A stretch of 64,000 bases of DNA from Zygnema cylindricum (taxonomy: Eukaryota; Streptophyta; Zygnematophyceae; Zygnematales; Zygnemataceae), in the NCBI GenBank assembly GCA_037447655.1, contig JBBHKE010000420.1, forward strand, positions 62,001 through 126,000. Reading direction: 5' to 3'. The translations under genes were made by a program, and so were the position numbers. Below, piece by piece: positions 43,086-54,920 of this stretch; position 1 is the stretch's first letter, and each line of letters begins with the position of its first letter. Below the pieces are notes generated by a model. The model ran no database searches. It was not told the DNA's origin and saw only the letters and a list, made by a program, of their open reading frames with translations.

Positions 43086-45147
43086 TAATACTATGGAACC
43101 AAAAGCCGGACCAAAAAGTAACGGAAATTTTCATTTCTCATTTTTTTTCCCTTACGGTCGATCATTTTACATCCGTTATTTTTTTAGCTTGAACAGTAAA
43201 ATCGATAAGCTTTCTATATCCCATGAAAATGTGAATGTTAAACATTATATTATCTTTTTCTTTCTCTATTTCTTTTGCTTTTCCTTTTAGTTTCCTTTTT
43301 ATTTATAAGTTTTTTTTATTCTTTTCAGGTGAGTAGAAGACTTAAACAAGTTCCTCTCGCATTTTACCAAAATACTCCAAACTCTCTTTTTTCAAAAGAA
43401 CGGTCGGGATTTGAAGAGAAAAAAAACAGAGAATTTGACAATTTTTCAGGTTGGGCTTTTGGTAAAACGAAAAATAAGTAAAACAAAAGCTATGTTTTAG
43501 AAAAGAAGCTAGGGGGAATAGAACAATACAAAACAAAACTAAAAATAAAACAAAAAAAATGGAGGTCCGCTGTTTTGTTATTTTCAATGGGAAGAAAAAG
43601 AAAACGATGTAAAACTTTACTTGTTTTTCTTTGTTAATAATAATGATAACTTTTTATTACATTTTTCTTTTATTTGGCCTAATATAGAAATGTTATGAAC
43701 CCTTATTTTTTAGTTTTTTGAGTAAATGTGCATTATAACATCTCACTTTTTTTTTTTTTTTTTTTTTAATTCTCTTATTATCATATATTTTTCATAGTGA
43801 CGGATATCGTGGACCGTTTTTAGATATTCAAAAAAGGGATATAAATTTTGCCCTCGATATGTGATATTCTACCTGTCTCCAAATGGAAAGATTTATCAAA
43901 ACCAAACTAAGAATTTATGAATCTCGACAGTTTGTCAAAATGTCGGCCGTCTGATTACAAATGGACGGGGAAGTACAAAAAATATGTTCAGGAACAAAAA
44001 CTACAAAGAATTGAAATGAAATGAATTGAATAGAATTGAATCGGTTTTCTATGTTACAGCACAAAAAGGATGTCAAAGAACAAAAAGTAGAGCAGTAAAA
44101 GGACTTTGGAGTGTAATGAAAGTCGAACTGGGACACAAGGAAATTACAAACTTGATCTTGAATTAAGTTCTATACCTTGAGGAAAAGTAGTCTTTTGGAA
44201 TCTTTATCATTTTGCGCTTTTAGTTTAGAGGGAAAATTTACACAACTTATTGGTTCTCAGAATCTTGGATGGTACACAAGATACTATCCAATACAATTGG
44301 ATATTAACAAGTATACTTGGTAAAAATTGGTTTTTTAGTTGTTGGTAACAAGTTTTTGCCAGCACACCGCTAATCGTGATGAGGGATTGAAATCAAACCA
44401 TGGCCGGCGGAATTGTGCATGTTCAATAGCTTACTCGAAGGCATAGAGCAAAGTCTATGTATCAAGTATCATATCATTAGATTTTGATTCGTATGTACAG
44501 AGTAATCAAGAGTCAAACTAGGCTCTCGAAATGGCTCCCATATTATCATTACGGCACGAAAGGACTATCGAGGATTCAATTCTCTGCCGAATTCTGGTAC
44601 AAATTGGTTCATTTTCGAATGATGGTGGCGTTCCGAAAGATTAGTGAACACACTCGGATCAAGTATCATTCTTCATTGGTTGGATTCAGTTGAGGATTTT
44701 GATTGGACTAGGGGTCCTCCCTCCAAATTTCTTGGTGAGATGTCGCTAAGAAATGCGTAATATAAAGCTTTGTCTTTGAAGCTATGGTTCCAACGCAAGG
44801 ACTTTAAACTTCACGTCCCGTTCTTTGTGTCTCTTTCATCATTGCTTTTGTTATGGTTGTTACACGTGCTTTTTATGTGTATTGATGAGTATGCTTCTAT
44901 ATCAATCTTCATTTAGAGCAACAGATTCAAAGTAATAGGAAAAAAGGGAACACTAATCGGCAATCTTACTTTCGGCTTAATTTTCAAAGGATGCTTTGGA
45001 GCTAACGGCAAAAGGGTTCCCAGCACATTATGAGAAAAGGGATTTAATCTGAGGAGCCATAAATCTTCAAAGTCCACTGCCTACGGCGACAGATCCTACT
45101 TGGAGTTGGAGAGGCTTTGAATGACAGGTTTTTCCTCGAGTCTTTTT

Positions 45148-45293
45148 TTTTCACTTAAACATCTTTTCTCCATACACGCTTGTCGGATTATGGATCTGAT
45201 AGCTGCGATTGAAAGCCAGGATTCTCACCTTCCGATTGGCGATCTTCATGTAAAAATCGTACAGTCTAGGGAGAAAAGATCATTAAAGTGGCG
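45148..45293. mobile_element. MITE, copy F3
   Basis: TTAAACATCTTTTCTCC at the left and GGGAGAAAAGATCATTAA at the right form the inner inverted repeat of the F family. The centre GATTGAAAGCC-AGGATTCTCACCTT-CCGATTGGC is the reverse complement of the F2 centre. The outer GTACACCG ends are missing. Confidence 0.7.
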
Positions 45294-45939
45294 TAAAACT
45301 TATTAAGGCCTTGGACCCAAGCCCTCTGAATTTGAAGCACACTCGGAGTCGGCAGAGACATTTTCGTCTCTCAAAGCGCGTGTACAACTTTGGGGACCAA
45401 CTTGCAAAATAGGACTTATAATAATTATAGGCTAGCAAAAAAGAGGAAAGGGCCTAAAAGGGGTAATTTAAAATTCTGGGGGTTCCTCAATCTTCTCTCT
45501 CTCTCCCTCTCTCTTCCATCTCCCTCTCCCAAGAGAACCCGGGAAAAAGTTTTGAGGACCAAGGAGACACGGTAGAAAGGGGCTATACGGGCTCTAAGGT
45601 CGCAAGGCTTTCCCTTGGATTACAAATTATCTGGGAAAGCACCGCCTTAGGTTTAACATAGAATATAAGAAAACATAATAGAAAGAAACGAATAGAATAA
45701 CATTATAAATCAAAAAGATGTAACTGCATTTTCACTGCAACAAAAAGAAAAAAAAAGAAAAAAAGTCCATCTACATGTCAAAACAAGTCGATTTACATAA
45801 AGAAATAAAAACAAAAGTTGTATGAATTGTGTTCTCTTAAATTAGAAATTTAGAATGTTGGAGATACATTGAAAATAATTGACGTGTCAAAAAAGCTATC
45901 CTATTAGGTAACATTTTTCACCAATTTTTACTCTTAAGG

Positions 45940-46095
45940 GTCAAAATTTTAAAAACCCTAAAAACATGTTAATAAAAGCCCATAAACTGTAAAAACGTTC
46001 TAAAAACACCAAAAGAAAAAACCTTCAAAAACTGTAAAAAACGTCCTAAAAACTAAAAAAAAAAAACACCTGTAAAACGTTCTAAAAATCCTAAG
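45940..46095. repeat. minisatellite related to the AAAAACGG satellite
   Basis: Units such as CTGTAAAAACGTTCTAAAAA recur five or six times with variants. The unit resembles AAAAACGGTCTG but with GTT in place of GGT. Confidence 0.6.
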
Positions 46096-46194
46096 GGTTT
46101 GGATGTACGCCCTATATCTATATCTTTCCACCCAAACCTAATCAACCTTATTTGACAAAGTTAGATTCGGAACCCAGATACGTGGCATATTTTG

Positions 46195-46345
46195 TAACAT
46201 TCTATATTTTCCTCGAAATATTTTAACTTCCAAAACATATCAACTTTCCTCGAAAACATATTAACCTTCCTCTACACACAACTTCCTCCAATCATTTTTT
46301 ATTTTCCTTGAAACATATGTAACTTTCCTCGAGTCATTTTTCTTT
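46195..46345. repeat. tandem repeat with AACTTTCCTCGAAACATAT units
   Basis: About five diverged units of 25-35 bp near the VAMP 3' flank. Confidence 0.7.
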
Positions 46346-46722
46346 TCCGTCTAAAGGCTTTTTTCATGGCAGCATGCCCTTAAATTCAGTAAAAGACCAA
46401 AAAAAAAAAAAAACCCGATTTCAAGCTCTTATTTACAGGTTTTTTCGTCTCTCAGGGGCAAGGTACAGAAAAAGACAAAAAAGAAAACCATCGATATGCC
46501 ACTTTCTGTAATCTTTTCCGAGAAACCAAAAAAAAAAAACTCTTCACGAAGGTAGGTAGAGGCGTGAGTATTTGACAAGACAGAAAGAGTTGTTCGTGTG
46601 ACTAAGAATTGGTGAATTTATAAAACTAAAGTCGAATTTAATCCATTTTACTCCGTTTTACTTAAACTTACTGAAAGTGGTACCTGAAAGGGCTTCAAGA
46701 ATTTACTTGATTTTTCTTGATT

Positions 46723-49683
46723 TTACTTGAAAGGGCTTCCAAAAAGGGATACAAATGCGACCAATGCGAGGATCCCAAATCCTCCAAAAATAATAATCTT
46801 TATTTTCATATTTTCGCACCACATTTTCTGTTCTAACTGGTTTCCTTGAGTCTTGAACATTGCAGCCTGTAACAATTTTCCAGACATAAAACAATTAGAA
46901 AAATTTCAAGAAATCCAAATGATGAGAAAAAGAGAGAGCGCGAGAGAGAAGAGAAATAAATAACTGTTTTGTAATGGTGTAAATCAAAATCGATATGTTA
47001 TAGTTTTAGAGGTCTCAATATACGATATATCGAGCCAATACATATAATCACCAATACATCGATACCGATATATTGTGATGTCAACAATTAAAACGTAAAA
47101 TATCGATTATCGGTGATAATCGCAATATCGATATTTATGAGCAAACTTGTGAACTTCTCAATATATCGCTTTCGATCGACTTACGACGCTTTCGATTTTG
47201 GTCAATATATCGATATACATCACTACTATTTTAAATCGATGGCAATTTTCTTACCCGAAGTTTCAACCGAAAAATTAAAACAACAAAAACAAAAAAAAGT
47301 AAAAAAGAAAAAATAAAACAATTTCATGGAATACAAATTCAATTCAATTAACGACTGGATTTCCAATTGAAATTATGTTAATAAAAGTTCAGCAGAAAAA
47401 TAAAACAGAATGGTACGGCAAAAAAAAGGGATACAGTTGTAATTTTAGATAATGTTTTTGTAGTAAATAATTGTAGCAAATAAAGCTGGTCATGTTTAAT
47501 GAAAGTTCAAAGACGATACAGCACAAATAAAAGGGACACAAGTTAAATTTTAGATGACGCTTTGTTGATTGAAATTTCTGTAGCAAATAAAAAAGGTCTT
47601 CGAAGGTTTACCTGGTCTTTCATTAACTCTGTTTTGGTTTGCAAAGTATCTATTTTTTCTCCACGTTGCATTGCCTGTCCCAGTACCCCACAAAAAATAA
47701 TTAAATTAGTAAAAAAGTACAATATCATAAAATATCAATCAATATTCTAATTGATATCCTTATCAATAGTTTGTTTCATAGCTCCTTACACTTCTTCCAC
47801 TTGTGACTTTAGTTTTGAAAACTTGTAGTACAAAACCTTTTTAACGTTTTGTTTCATAGCTCCTGTCACTTCTTCCACTTGTGACTTTAGCATTGAAACT
47901 TGTAATCCTTACAAGACTGAAGGTTTTTAAACTCAAGATAAAAACATAAAAATAAAATAAAATAAATTACCTTTTCAATATTTTGTTTCATAACTCCTTT
48001 CACTTCAGCGACTTGGGACTGTATTTTAGAAAATTTGTCAACTTCTTCAGGATGGTCGACGATATATTGCATGTGCTCCCTAAGTTTAGGCCTGCATTGT
48101 TAAATAGACAACAATTTTTTTCAATTGCACACAAGCAACACAAACAGAAAAATTCAAAAAATATAAAAAAATGCTCGTTAAGTTTAGGCGTGCAATATTA
48201 AATAGACAACCAATTTTTAGCTTCACACATACAGCACAAGCAGATATATCCAAACATTAAATAAAAAGACAAGGAAAAAAAGCGATCAGAACGCAAACGT
48301 TTGTGATTTCCTTGCTGTTTTTCTGGAGGAATAAATGCATTGAAATTTTTTTATGAATTTTTTTTAAAGGTATCTCAAAACTATGTTAGTGAACCAAACA
48401 GCTTGCCGACAAAAAAAAAAGAAACAATAACAATAATCATAAAAAAAAATGAAGTCATTGAAGGAAAAGAAAATGAAGTTGGAGGGAAAAAAAGTCATTG
48501 ACGGAAAAAAGCAAAAATTGTTTTAAGGAAGAGAAACAAGATTTTCCTTACGAGTATTCTTTTTGAAGCCCCAGAACTGCTGCTCGGGCAGCTTTTCGCG
48601 CATATCGAATGGAAAAATCGTCTTTTACTCGTTCCAAAAAACCAAAAGACATCTCCTTTCTGATCTCCTCGTCACACAAAACCATATACGCTGCAAAAAA
48701 AAAAAAGTGTCAAAACTGTACAGCGGTGAAAGTGAAGCAAATTCTGAAGTTCTTTAGACTCTTGAAGTTATGAAAGTTTTGACGTTTCGAAAGCACTTAA
48801 AGTTTTTGAAGTTCTTCAAGTTTTTTTAATCTTTAAAATTCTTGTAAATATGCTTGTACATCTGTTAAAGAGTATGAGCTGAAAAACTTCACTTAAATCC
48901 ATACCACAAACTTAACTTAAATTTACTTATTCCTTCATATATAAAAAAAATTGGTTATAGCATAATTATTAAGAACAAAAATTAAGAATAACAATTAACG
49001 TTAACAATTACAAATTGAGAATAGAGTGAAAAAATCTCATTTAATCTTTCATCCATAAGAAAATCCAGTGTGTATTACAGAATAAAAATAAGGAATAAGA
49101 ACAGAACGAAGAATAACAATCAGAATAACCATTAACAATAAAATTAAAGAATTAAGAAGCGGAGTTAAGAAGTCTCACTTATTCCTTCGTCCATGAGAAA
49201 ATTGAGTGTGTATTTTCCGTGCACAACTGAAAATCGGTTATTTCCTTGTGGCAATTCCTCTAGCATCTTCACTCCAATATCCGCAAAGTTTCCTTTAAAT
49301 GCGGTGTAATCTGCGAGAATAATTCTGCCACGTGTCACCATTGCGTAAATCAGAGAAGCTTGATGTCCTGACACGTGCTTGCTACTGCTTTTCTTCTTTC
49401 CTGACTTGCTTGACTTACTACTGCTTCCCTCTCCTTCCTTACTGGAACCTTCTCCAGCAACTTTTTCTTTCTTGCGTCCAGAAGATCCCTCAGGTGAATC
49501 TTCATGTGATTTTTCGGAAGATTTACTAGATTTTTCTTTCGCTTTCTTGTCTTTACTGCCTTTTTCTTTACTGCTACTCTTCTTTACTTTCGGCTCGTCT
49601 TCTCCTTCGAAAGAAAACATGCCGGCGGATAGCTTGGCTCGAGAAGACTTCTTTGATTTCGGCTTGGGGACTGGTGAGTCCAT
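46723..49683 (-). CDS. R-SNARE, longin VAMP (VAMP7-like), five exons
   Basis: Exons on the minus strand: 49683-49179, 48690-48552, 48091-47971, about 47674-47613 and 46866-46723, with canonical GT-AG introns. The product is about 323 aa. Residues 1-108 are a Ser/Lys/Glu-rich extension. The longin domain spans about 110-215 ([10 protein letters not shown], then [15 protein letters not shown]). The SNARE motif spans about 230-290, with [11 protein letters not shown] before it and the central-layer Arg in [10 protein letters not shown] tail anchor follows at about 298-319 ([20 protein letters not shown]). R-SNAREs pair with Q-SNAREs to fuse vesicles with target membranes. The family is usually about 220 aa, so the extension is unusual. 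It resembles plant VAMP71/72, but the subgroup is uncertain. Confidence 0.93.
46975..47224. mobile_element. hAT-like MITE, family C, in VAMP intron 4
   Basis: The right end in reverse complement begins TAGTGATGTATATCGATATA and the left begins TGGTGTAAATCAAAATCG. The whole 250 bp is dense in ATATCGAT words like families A and B. No clear 8-bp duplication. It lies inside the last intron of the VAMP gene. Confidence 0.55.
47766..47905 (-). pseudogene. two decayed copies of VAMP exon 3 in intron 3
   Basis: On the minus strand two adjacent units read K-S-Q-V-E-E-V, then G-A-M-K-Q. This resembles the exon 3 segment [13 protein letters not shown]. Neither has a good donor, and one has a stop in the middle. 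They look like local duplications of the SNARE-coding part of the exon. Confidence 0.75.
48173..48222 (-). repeat. decayed copy of the VAMP exon 3 acceptor region in intron 2
   Basis: GCTCGTTAAGTTTAGGCGTG plus the following ATTAAATAGACAACCAATT repeats the sequence at 48074-48121, which spans the start of exon 3. The acceptor AG is lost in this copy (GCAC instead of GCAG on the minus strand). Confidence 0.85.
49028..49080 (-). repeat. decayed copy of the VAMP exon 1 end in intron 1
   Basis: ATCTCATTTAATCTTTCATC then AAGAAAAT-CAGTGTGTATT repeats the plus-strand sequence at 49171-49214, which spans the exon 1 donor. A weaker third copy lies near 48890-48940. Confidence 0.8.
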
Positions 49684-51829
49684 AGAGTAGAAGAAAGATT
49701 GTATGCAAGAATACCTTGGAGTGAGTACAGTAGAGATTCATGGCAGAGAAGGTCAAAGTTAGGGCTTGGAGAGAATCGAGCAGGTCACATTCGACGTCTG
49801 CACGTTTGGAGAAGACTTGCACATTCCCACGTCCGTACTGTCGTCTGTATTTTAAGTGTACGGTTTTAGTTACGTGCTGGTACAGAAAGGTACAAATGAA
49901 ATAGCGCCACCTGTACTTTTACTGTTTTTTTTAGGAGAAATAGTTTAGTTCTCGCAGACGGCAGCGCGCCGTACATGCTACGCCTGCACGTTTGCAGAAA
50001 ATGGATACAGCGTCATGTCCGTACAACATTTTATTCACATGTTCGCAGAAAAAGGTACAAAAAGGTTACAAAAAGATGAAAAAGGTAAAAGGAATCTCCT
50101 ATATTGGTACCTTTCGTATCGCATAATGCTTTTGCTGACATCATTTTCTGGTTGTGTACTTTTGTCCTCTTTCTATACACATTCGTACAGGTTAAAAAAA
50201 AAGGTAGAATGTTATATTGACATCCTCGCGTTTTCTTTTTAACATTTATCGATCGTGGGAAACGTTCGCGCCGATGAATCCCAGTCAGCCCACTCTTGCG
50301 CGCGCCCACTTTTAAAATTTAAATTTTGAAATGCCAATCGTCTGGATTTGATGTGTACGTCGGAACACGAACCTCCGGTGGAAGTTATGAACCTTAAAAT
50401 TATGTGTCAATATATCCAAAATTTTCCAAGGGCAAAATTCCATCACCCAAAAAGTGTGGTACTGTACACCGCCAATCGTTATTAGCGTTGTGTACACTAT
50501 TTCCGTCCCGTTTTTTTTTGAAATTATTCTCCATTAGCGTAGTTCATTCTATTTTTTTCTGTATTCTATTTAGGGTTAATTTTCACGTATCGTACAAAAC
50601 GGTAGTACGTCATCATGTATTTAGTGTGGTGTACGGATTGTGTGAGGTCGTACAAAATTGTACTTTTTTAAGTACAAAGTTACAATTTATTATGTTTAAT
50701 AGCCGCGGACGCATGAAAATGTGCGGTCTTAGAAGGGGTTCAATCCGGGTCCTAAAAAAATACGTTCGGATAAAGGCGCCGACCAAAGGCCTACCATAAA
50801 AACGCCTACTTTTGAACTATGGGTTGTTTCCTAGACGTCGTACGATTTCGTACCTGCGACTTTTGGCACCTAAACACGAGGCTAAGGGGACGGCCTCATG
50901 TAATTGTAGCATAGCAAACTTACTTTGTATTTTAGCGCGGATCAAGCGAACCCGGATTTCAGGTGTCTCTATGTGTTTACTCGAAATTGTTACTTCAGTT
51001 TGTGACGATTGTATACGTCGACATTGCCCGTGACGGTTGTCAACATGTACAATCTGTCTTGGTGCACCGTATTTTTCGAAACTTTTTGAAGCGTCGCAAG
51101 CATAGTTGTTCACACCGTTTAGTGCGAACGATTCAATCGCGACGAATTATACGTAACGCATTGAGCGTTTTGAAAAAATCGTAAAAATAGTTAATGAATT
51201 TTCGTCCAGACTATTCCGTACAGTAAACAAAAATGAATTTTACATATACCGCAGTTTGTACATTTTCCGTACAGTTCCCGTCTCTTTTAGTCATAGTCCG
51301 TACATTTTCGGTACAATTACGTACGTTTCCCTTAAAAATTTTGTTCACTTTACCGGACAGAAAGTCGCGTTCGTGCATAAATTGTTTCACATGCGCTTCG
51401 TCGGTAGTTTGGTGTGAATTAGGCGTTGCGTCATTGTTTAAGTATTTGTGAAACCTATCAAGTTTATCGTTTGTTTAATGACTAATGGTTAATGTGCCCA
51501 GCTATATGGAATCCGTAGGTCGCAGGTCCACATCCAGGATTCGGTAACATTTTGGTAAAATGCCCTCTACTTCAGTCTGCCACCTTTTAAATAAGACGAC
51601 AACCATGGCGTGCCTTTGATCCTCTCTCTCTCTCTCTCTCTTTAAAGTCTAACTAAAATAGAGAAGTGAAGTGAACCATTAATTACCTCTTTTCAACACA
51701 GACCTAGGAAGTACATAACAAAACCTTTAATTTATACTCGAAAATTAAAGTATAAATTAAATACTTATAATAAGTATTAATAAGTAATACTTATTAATAA
51801 GTATTCGGACGACCATCGTTGCAGTCGCC
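49684..51829. other. upstream of VAMP, no other gene recognised
   Basis: GTAC-rich DNA with short open frames. The VAMP promoter should lie in the first few hundred bases, but I see no convincing TATA element. A tRNA-like or SINE-like stretch (GGTCGCAGGTCCACATCC near 51519) is followed by a CT run near 51620-51640. A CCGTACAGTTCCCG to TTTACCGGACAGAAAG stretch at 51266-51363 is shared with 4.7-4.8 kb and 52.3 kb. Confidence 0.45.
51726..51761. repeat. perfect AT-rich inverted repeat
   Basis: Arms TTTAATTTATACT and AGTATAAATTAAA (13 bp) flank a 10-bp loop. Immediately after it, AATACTTAT and ATAAGTATT words form further overlapping palindromes up to about 51805. Confidence 0.9.
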
Positions 51830-52310
51830 ACCTGGAATAAGCTTTTGGCGGCCTTTGGAGATAGCGTCACGCGATGCCACATGGCGCCACATTATAGGAT
51901 ACTAGAGAAGGTGGGAGGGGGAACCATGGCTCCCAATTTGACAAGCGTCACCTTGAAGGCCATGTCGTACAATGGCCGTACAATAAGTACATTGCCCACT
52001 ATACCATCTTGTATTATATAGTGTTCCTATTGGACTGGGGTTTAGTAGTAGGTAGTCGTGAGTAGGCAGACCATGACTTAGTGAAATTTAGGTACCTCTC
52101 ACTACAAGAGCTGGTAACTATAAAGACTTAATTCATTTTGCTATTGACTCAGAGGAGTCTTCTCTTCACAAGGGTGAGGCTAGTCAGAGTCATTTCTTGC
52201 CAAGGTGGCAGTTATTCTTGGTGAAACCAAAGGGGGTCAGGGTTATCGTAGAGGCTTCATGTAAGCTGCCTACTCTGAGGACCTATGGAGGTCTTTGAGT
52301 TGCATTTCTT
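51830..52310 (+). repeat. LTR fragment, family B, diverged
   Basis: Collinear with the middle and 3' half of the family B LTRs: GGCGCCACAT-like block, GGCCATGTCGTACAATGG, the hairpin GACTC-AGAG-GAGTC at 52146-52159, and the CTATGGAGGTCT end also seen at 6560. Outer ends are missing. Confidence 0.65.
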
Positions 52311-52767
52311 ACAAAACCTACCGTACAATTCCCGTAAATTGTCCGTTCAGTTTACAGGACAGAAAGCTCATCGCGATCTTTTGCGATTTTTTCAACTATC
52401 ACGAATTATACGTAGCAATCGAAAAAAAAGATAAAATCGCACGATTTAAACAACAGCAGTTGCAAGACACATCGTAATTTTTGAAAGGATTTTGAATGTC
52501 GCATATCATTGCGTGACATTGTAGACGTATTGCCTTGCATCCGTGGCTCAACAACATGCCATTGCGTAAACCTCTCGTGTCCGACCGCCATAACTTTGCA
52601 AGTTTTTCACCTTTACGTAAAATGACATTGTACCATGGAGACCCCTTAAAAAAAACCGTACAAGATGTATGCGGACAAAAACGAATAGCCCTATATTTTT
52701 TCATTCGTCAAAAACTTTTGAAACCTTTAACTTTTTTTTATTTCGTATTTCGTATTTAAATACTTAA
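52311..52767. other. intergenic, nothing named
   Basis: It starts with the shared CCGTAAATTGTCCGTTCAGT block. A plus-strand open frame at 52535-52759 has no recognisable domain. The last 30 bp are a TTTAAATACTTAAATACGAA palindrome-like junction at the LTR. Confidence 0.45.
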
Positions 52768-53896
52768 ATACGAAATTTAAGTATTTTATAGGTCTGCATT
52801 AGGATAGAAAAGAGCAAAGGCATTCTGCCTCTAGCTCCCTTCTCAAGGCCCCACAGTTATTGTAGTCACTTAAGGCTAGATAGGGAGCTAGAGCCATGGT
52901 TCCCTAGCTCTAGAAAGACATGGAGTAGCTTTGTTAGATTTACCAAAAAAAAGATTGACAGACCCATGATTTGAACCTGATACGTGTTGTTTGTCAATCG
53001 GCATATATTAGCTTTGTCCTATAAGTCTGGACCCGTGCTAAGGTATAGAGGGTTCGATAGCTATTTAAACACTTATACGTAGGACATTTCATTTAACTAA
53101 CGAAACATACGGTAGAACATAAAACATTATGCATACTATTGCACCGCACGAAATAAATGGTGCGAACATTTATTTGAACCGCTTAATTTAGAAGCCGATC
53201 TAATCAGACGGCCATGGTAAGCGGCGACGTTGCGGGAAGGATGTTTTGGCGGTTTTTTGGACGCCGCCGCTCCGAACAACACGTGGCAACATCTTGCGTG
53301 ATAAGTAAATCTCCGGAGCGCACGTTAACAAGTCCAGGTGTAACATATATCACTGGTATGGCCATACCGTATAAATACCTTACACAAAGTACTCAAGCAC
53401 CTATACTTTATGTACGCTACAATCTTGTGGTTGGTGCAAACCTCAGTGTAAGAGGGTTTAGAGAGGGGCTTTCGGACTTAGGAAAATAGTAGGTAGCCGC
53501 TTCTCTGTGAGAGAGCTTCAGTACAAAAGGTCAACTTTGACTAGCCATAACTAGCTGCTCAGGGGAGCAAATTCAGAGAATCTTTTTGTTGCGGACCCGA
53601 AGGAGTCGAGGCTATATAGGGGTGTTGTTGGTCAAAGATATTGCCTACCAGGGTGGCTGCATTTGTAAGGGAAATTCAAAGCTGGGTAATGTGTCCAAAT
53701 ACTCATATTATAACTTTGCACTCTATTAGGGAAATGAGCACACAGATTGTCTTCTTTCACAAGGGTGACGTTGTATTGGGTTTTGACTATCACGGTGCTA
53801 GTCATTTGGGTTTGTATCAACTTGGAGTGAGCACTTTCTAGATAAGCTTCTTTACATCTGCGAATTCTGTGGAGGAATGGACATCACAGAATTTTA
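52768..53896 (+). repeat. 5' LTR of family B element
   Basis: Aligns end to end with 55813-56788 plus 62648-62803. It ends CACAGAATTTTA just before the primer site. The start is altered (ATACGAAATTT instead of TGTTGAAATTT). It contains the antisense B box near 52975 and the hairpin near 53594. Confidence 0.85.
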
Positions 53897-53908
53897 GGTT
53901 ATGGGCCC
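53897..53908 (+). other. primer-binding site, half-tRNA(iMet) type
   Basis: GGTTATGGGCCC follows the LTR, identical to the sites at 12429 and 15998, with the gag ATG inside it. Confidence 0.75.
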
Positions 53909-54920
53909 ACCATCTAGGGTGCCTATGTTTGAGGGAACAAACTTCACTTACTGGGAATTTATGATAGAGGGATTGCTTTCGAAAAGCACTTATGGAGAAT
54001 TGTTTCAGGACAAATGAGGTGTCCGCCACCATGCTTCGGTGAAACTCACGATGGAGATTCATCTGGGGTTTCTCATAAAACCAAACGGAGTTTATATGCA
54101 AAGGAAGGTGAAAGGGAAATAATTGACATGGAAGAGGGAAAATGGGAGAAAGGTAAAGGAACACTTGTGGTGAGGGGAGCTAGGGTCTCGCCTACCTTTC
54201 CACTTGTAGGGGTTATAACTAAACCAAAAACTGAAGAAAATCACAGTAAAATTTACAAGTAAAAAAACACTATAGCAAAACATCTCATACATAGAAACGT
54301 GTCTAAGTCCATAGTTATTACTCTTATAAACCTAACCAAGTCTTTAGAAATTTGGGATATACAAATTCATATTTATAAGAGAGACAATACCAAGGCAACA
54401 ATTAGTAAAACGGGAAATATAGGCATATGTTTATAAAGGCGATAGCATGATAGAGTTTTGCAATGATATTGCTGCGTTATATGTTGAGCTTGCTAGTGCG
54501 AGATATATAGAATCCGAGGAGAGAAAAATTGACACACTAATCATAAAACTTCTAGATGAGTACGAAAAAAATATTAACCGTATGCAGGAAATAGATTGCT
54601 CCTCATGGACTTGGAGCATTACCATGGGGATGATTATTGTGAGGGAAAGCACTTTGGAGCTTCGTAGGAGAAGTGACAAGGTGAATACACTGACATGTGG
54701 TGGTGAGTGGCGGAAGCGTGATGAGAGGAATGATGGTGACTGGCGTAAGCGTGATTAAGGGAAGAAAGATAAAGATAAGCCTTATGGGAACTTCGGTGGA
54801 AAGGGAGGAAGAGAAAAAAAAAAAGGAGTTTCGAAAGGAGGGGTTTCTTTCGTTTAATGGGAATTGGGTCACGATATGGCAGAATGTCTTTGTTTGGAAG
54901 AAATTAGAAGTTAGACAATG
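53901..54920 (+). pseudogene. copia-type Gag, broken
   Basis: The first frame shows P-M-F-E-G-T-N-F-T-Y-W-E-F-M, the copia Gag start, and stops at about 54015. A later frame (54447-54758) resembles the Gag middle: L-A-S-A-R-Y-I, then KIDTLIIKLLDEYEKN. A fragment G-H-D-M-A-E-C near 54870 is the second half of a zinc knuckle. Frame changes and unrelated sequence at about 54040-54440 separate the parts. Confidence 0.8.

Larger units (their letters stand above)
42584..46722. other. intergenic, no gene recognised
   Basis: It starts with a CT-rich tract (42584-42660) and then AT-rich DNA. Short open frames up to 169 codons on the minus strand coincide with low-complexity sequence. Repeats and a MITE are listed separately. 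This region is the 3' flank of the VAMP gene. Confidence 0.55.
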
